From Corallium rubrum (taxonomy: Eukaryota; Cnidaria; Anthozoa; Scleralcyonacea; Coralliidae): 64,000 nucleotides of DNA. The position numbers and the translations under genes were made by a program. The notes under the pieces were generated by a model. The model saw only the letters and a list, made by a program, of their open reading frames with translations, was not told where the DNA came from and did no database searches. Shown here in pieces: positions 63,469-64,000 of this stretch. Positions within the stretch are counted from its first letter, which is position 1, and each line of letters starts with the position of its first letter. The stretch covers positions 29,383,567 through 29,447,566 of the forward strand of contig OZ035997.1 in the NCBI GenBank assembly GCA_964035015.1, given 5' to 3'.

Positions 63469-64000
63469 GTAAGTCATAGATTCTTTAATCAGCAATTTTG
63501 TGTACTGATTTGTATGTATTAAATTTGAAATAGTCGGCAAGGTATACTTGGGGTATTTTATATTTATTCGCCACACAGAATGCTCTTAATTTATTCTCTA
63601 GAAATTGTTCGTAATTGTTGGAACACAAACGATTTGCAGTTTGATTCTTACAAAATATGTTTATTTTCGTAGTTTATAAGTATTACAATTACATAAATGA
63701 TTTATGGTTTGTTTCGGGAATTGACAAATTGTTTTGTGTTGATCAACAACGGCGGCAATTTTGAATATATATACCCCCTACATACTATAGGTAATTCATT
63801 TACAAAAAGTCGACCTTTGATTCCCTTTTTGATGTATACAACTGTTATGTTTCAATATTTAATTTAAGAAAAGGCTTTACTGTGTCAACAACATTGCTTG
63901 AAAACTAGATATTCCTAGACAGCAATGTTCTCAGTGTTGGAGTCTGGGGTGAACTTATGCATGTATGCTATAAACCAGACTACAAAGAATATTAAACATT
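63469..64000. other. Presumed intron or unassigned sequence
   Basis: AT-rich, nothing recognised up to the window edge. Confidence 0.35.

Overview
The window is AT-rich animal DNA from a nuclear genome, crowded with transposons. A marine invertebrate is likely, and a cnidarian is plausible but not proven. The reasons are spliced extracellular-domain exons with phase-1 borders, a cysteine-free Ig-like exon, calcium-binding EGF exons, a Bel/Pao retrotransposon, at least three Penelope-like element (PLE) families with GIY-YIG nuclease domains, LINE remnants, and dozens of foldback or short inverted-repeat elements. No prokaryotic features, rRNA or intact tRNA genes were seen.

Layout. 1-4162: 3' part of a Bel/Pao retrotransposon with one frameshift and its 3' LTR. 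4163-4729: a foldback element. About 6.0-16.2 kb, minus strand: a host gene I assembled from splice signals. It has a signal-peptide exon (16173-16233), an Ig-like exon (12433-12750), two duplicated linker mini-exons (9747-9821, 9086-9157), a transmembrane exon (6693-6799) and a tentative last exon (6098-6133). All joins are phase 1 up to the membrane exon. Its introns hold non-autonomous transposons and a GTGTAG minisatellite. 17-19 kb: short inverted-repeat elements. 19.9-24.0 kb: a giant foldback element whose arms both encode the C-terminal part of a widespread transposon-associated protein with a tesmin/CXC-like end. 24-33 kb: a LINE tail and scattered short elements. 33.4-35.1 kb: a tandemly duplicated, possible promoter and first-exon cassette. 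35.1-39.3 kb: CTAGA and TATAGAC satellites split by a decayed PLE. 39-45.5 kb: foldback elements. 45.7-46.1 kb: two possible minus-strand extracellular exons. 46.2-49.9 kb: a PLE with a YRDDG reverse transcriptase, inverted 3' ends, and a 455-bp foldback transposon inside its reading frame with a perfect 10-bp target duplication. 50-55.9 kb: palindromic copies of a second PLE family and a fragment of a third. 56-60.4 kb: LINE pieces, hAT-like short elements, a GC-rich block and a roughly 60-bp minisatellite. 58.97-61.44 kb, minus strand: two cbEGF exons made by a tandem duplication of exon plus flanking intron. 63417-63468: a possible first coding exon of a plus-strand gene.

Only a few percent of the window is host coding sequence. 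The two exon groups on the minus strand suggest cell-surface proteins: a small Ig-type single-pass receptor, and a separate or upstream EGF-containing protein. Everything else is mobile DNA, much of it in inverted pairs, so the region is unusually rich in sequences able to form hairpins.
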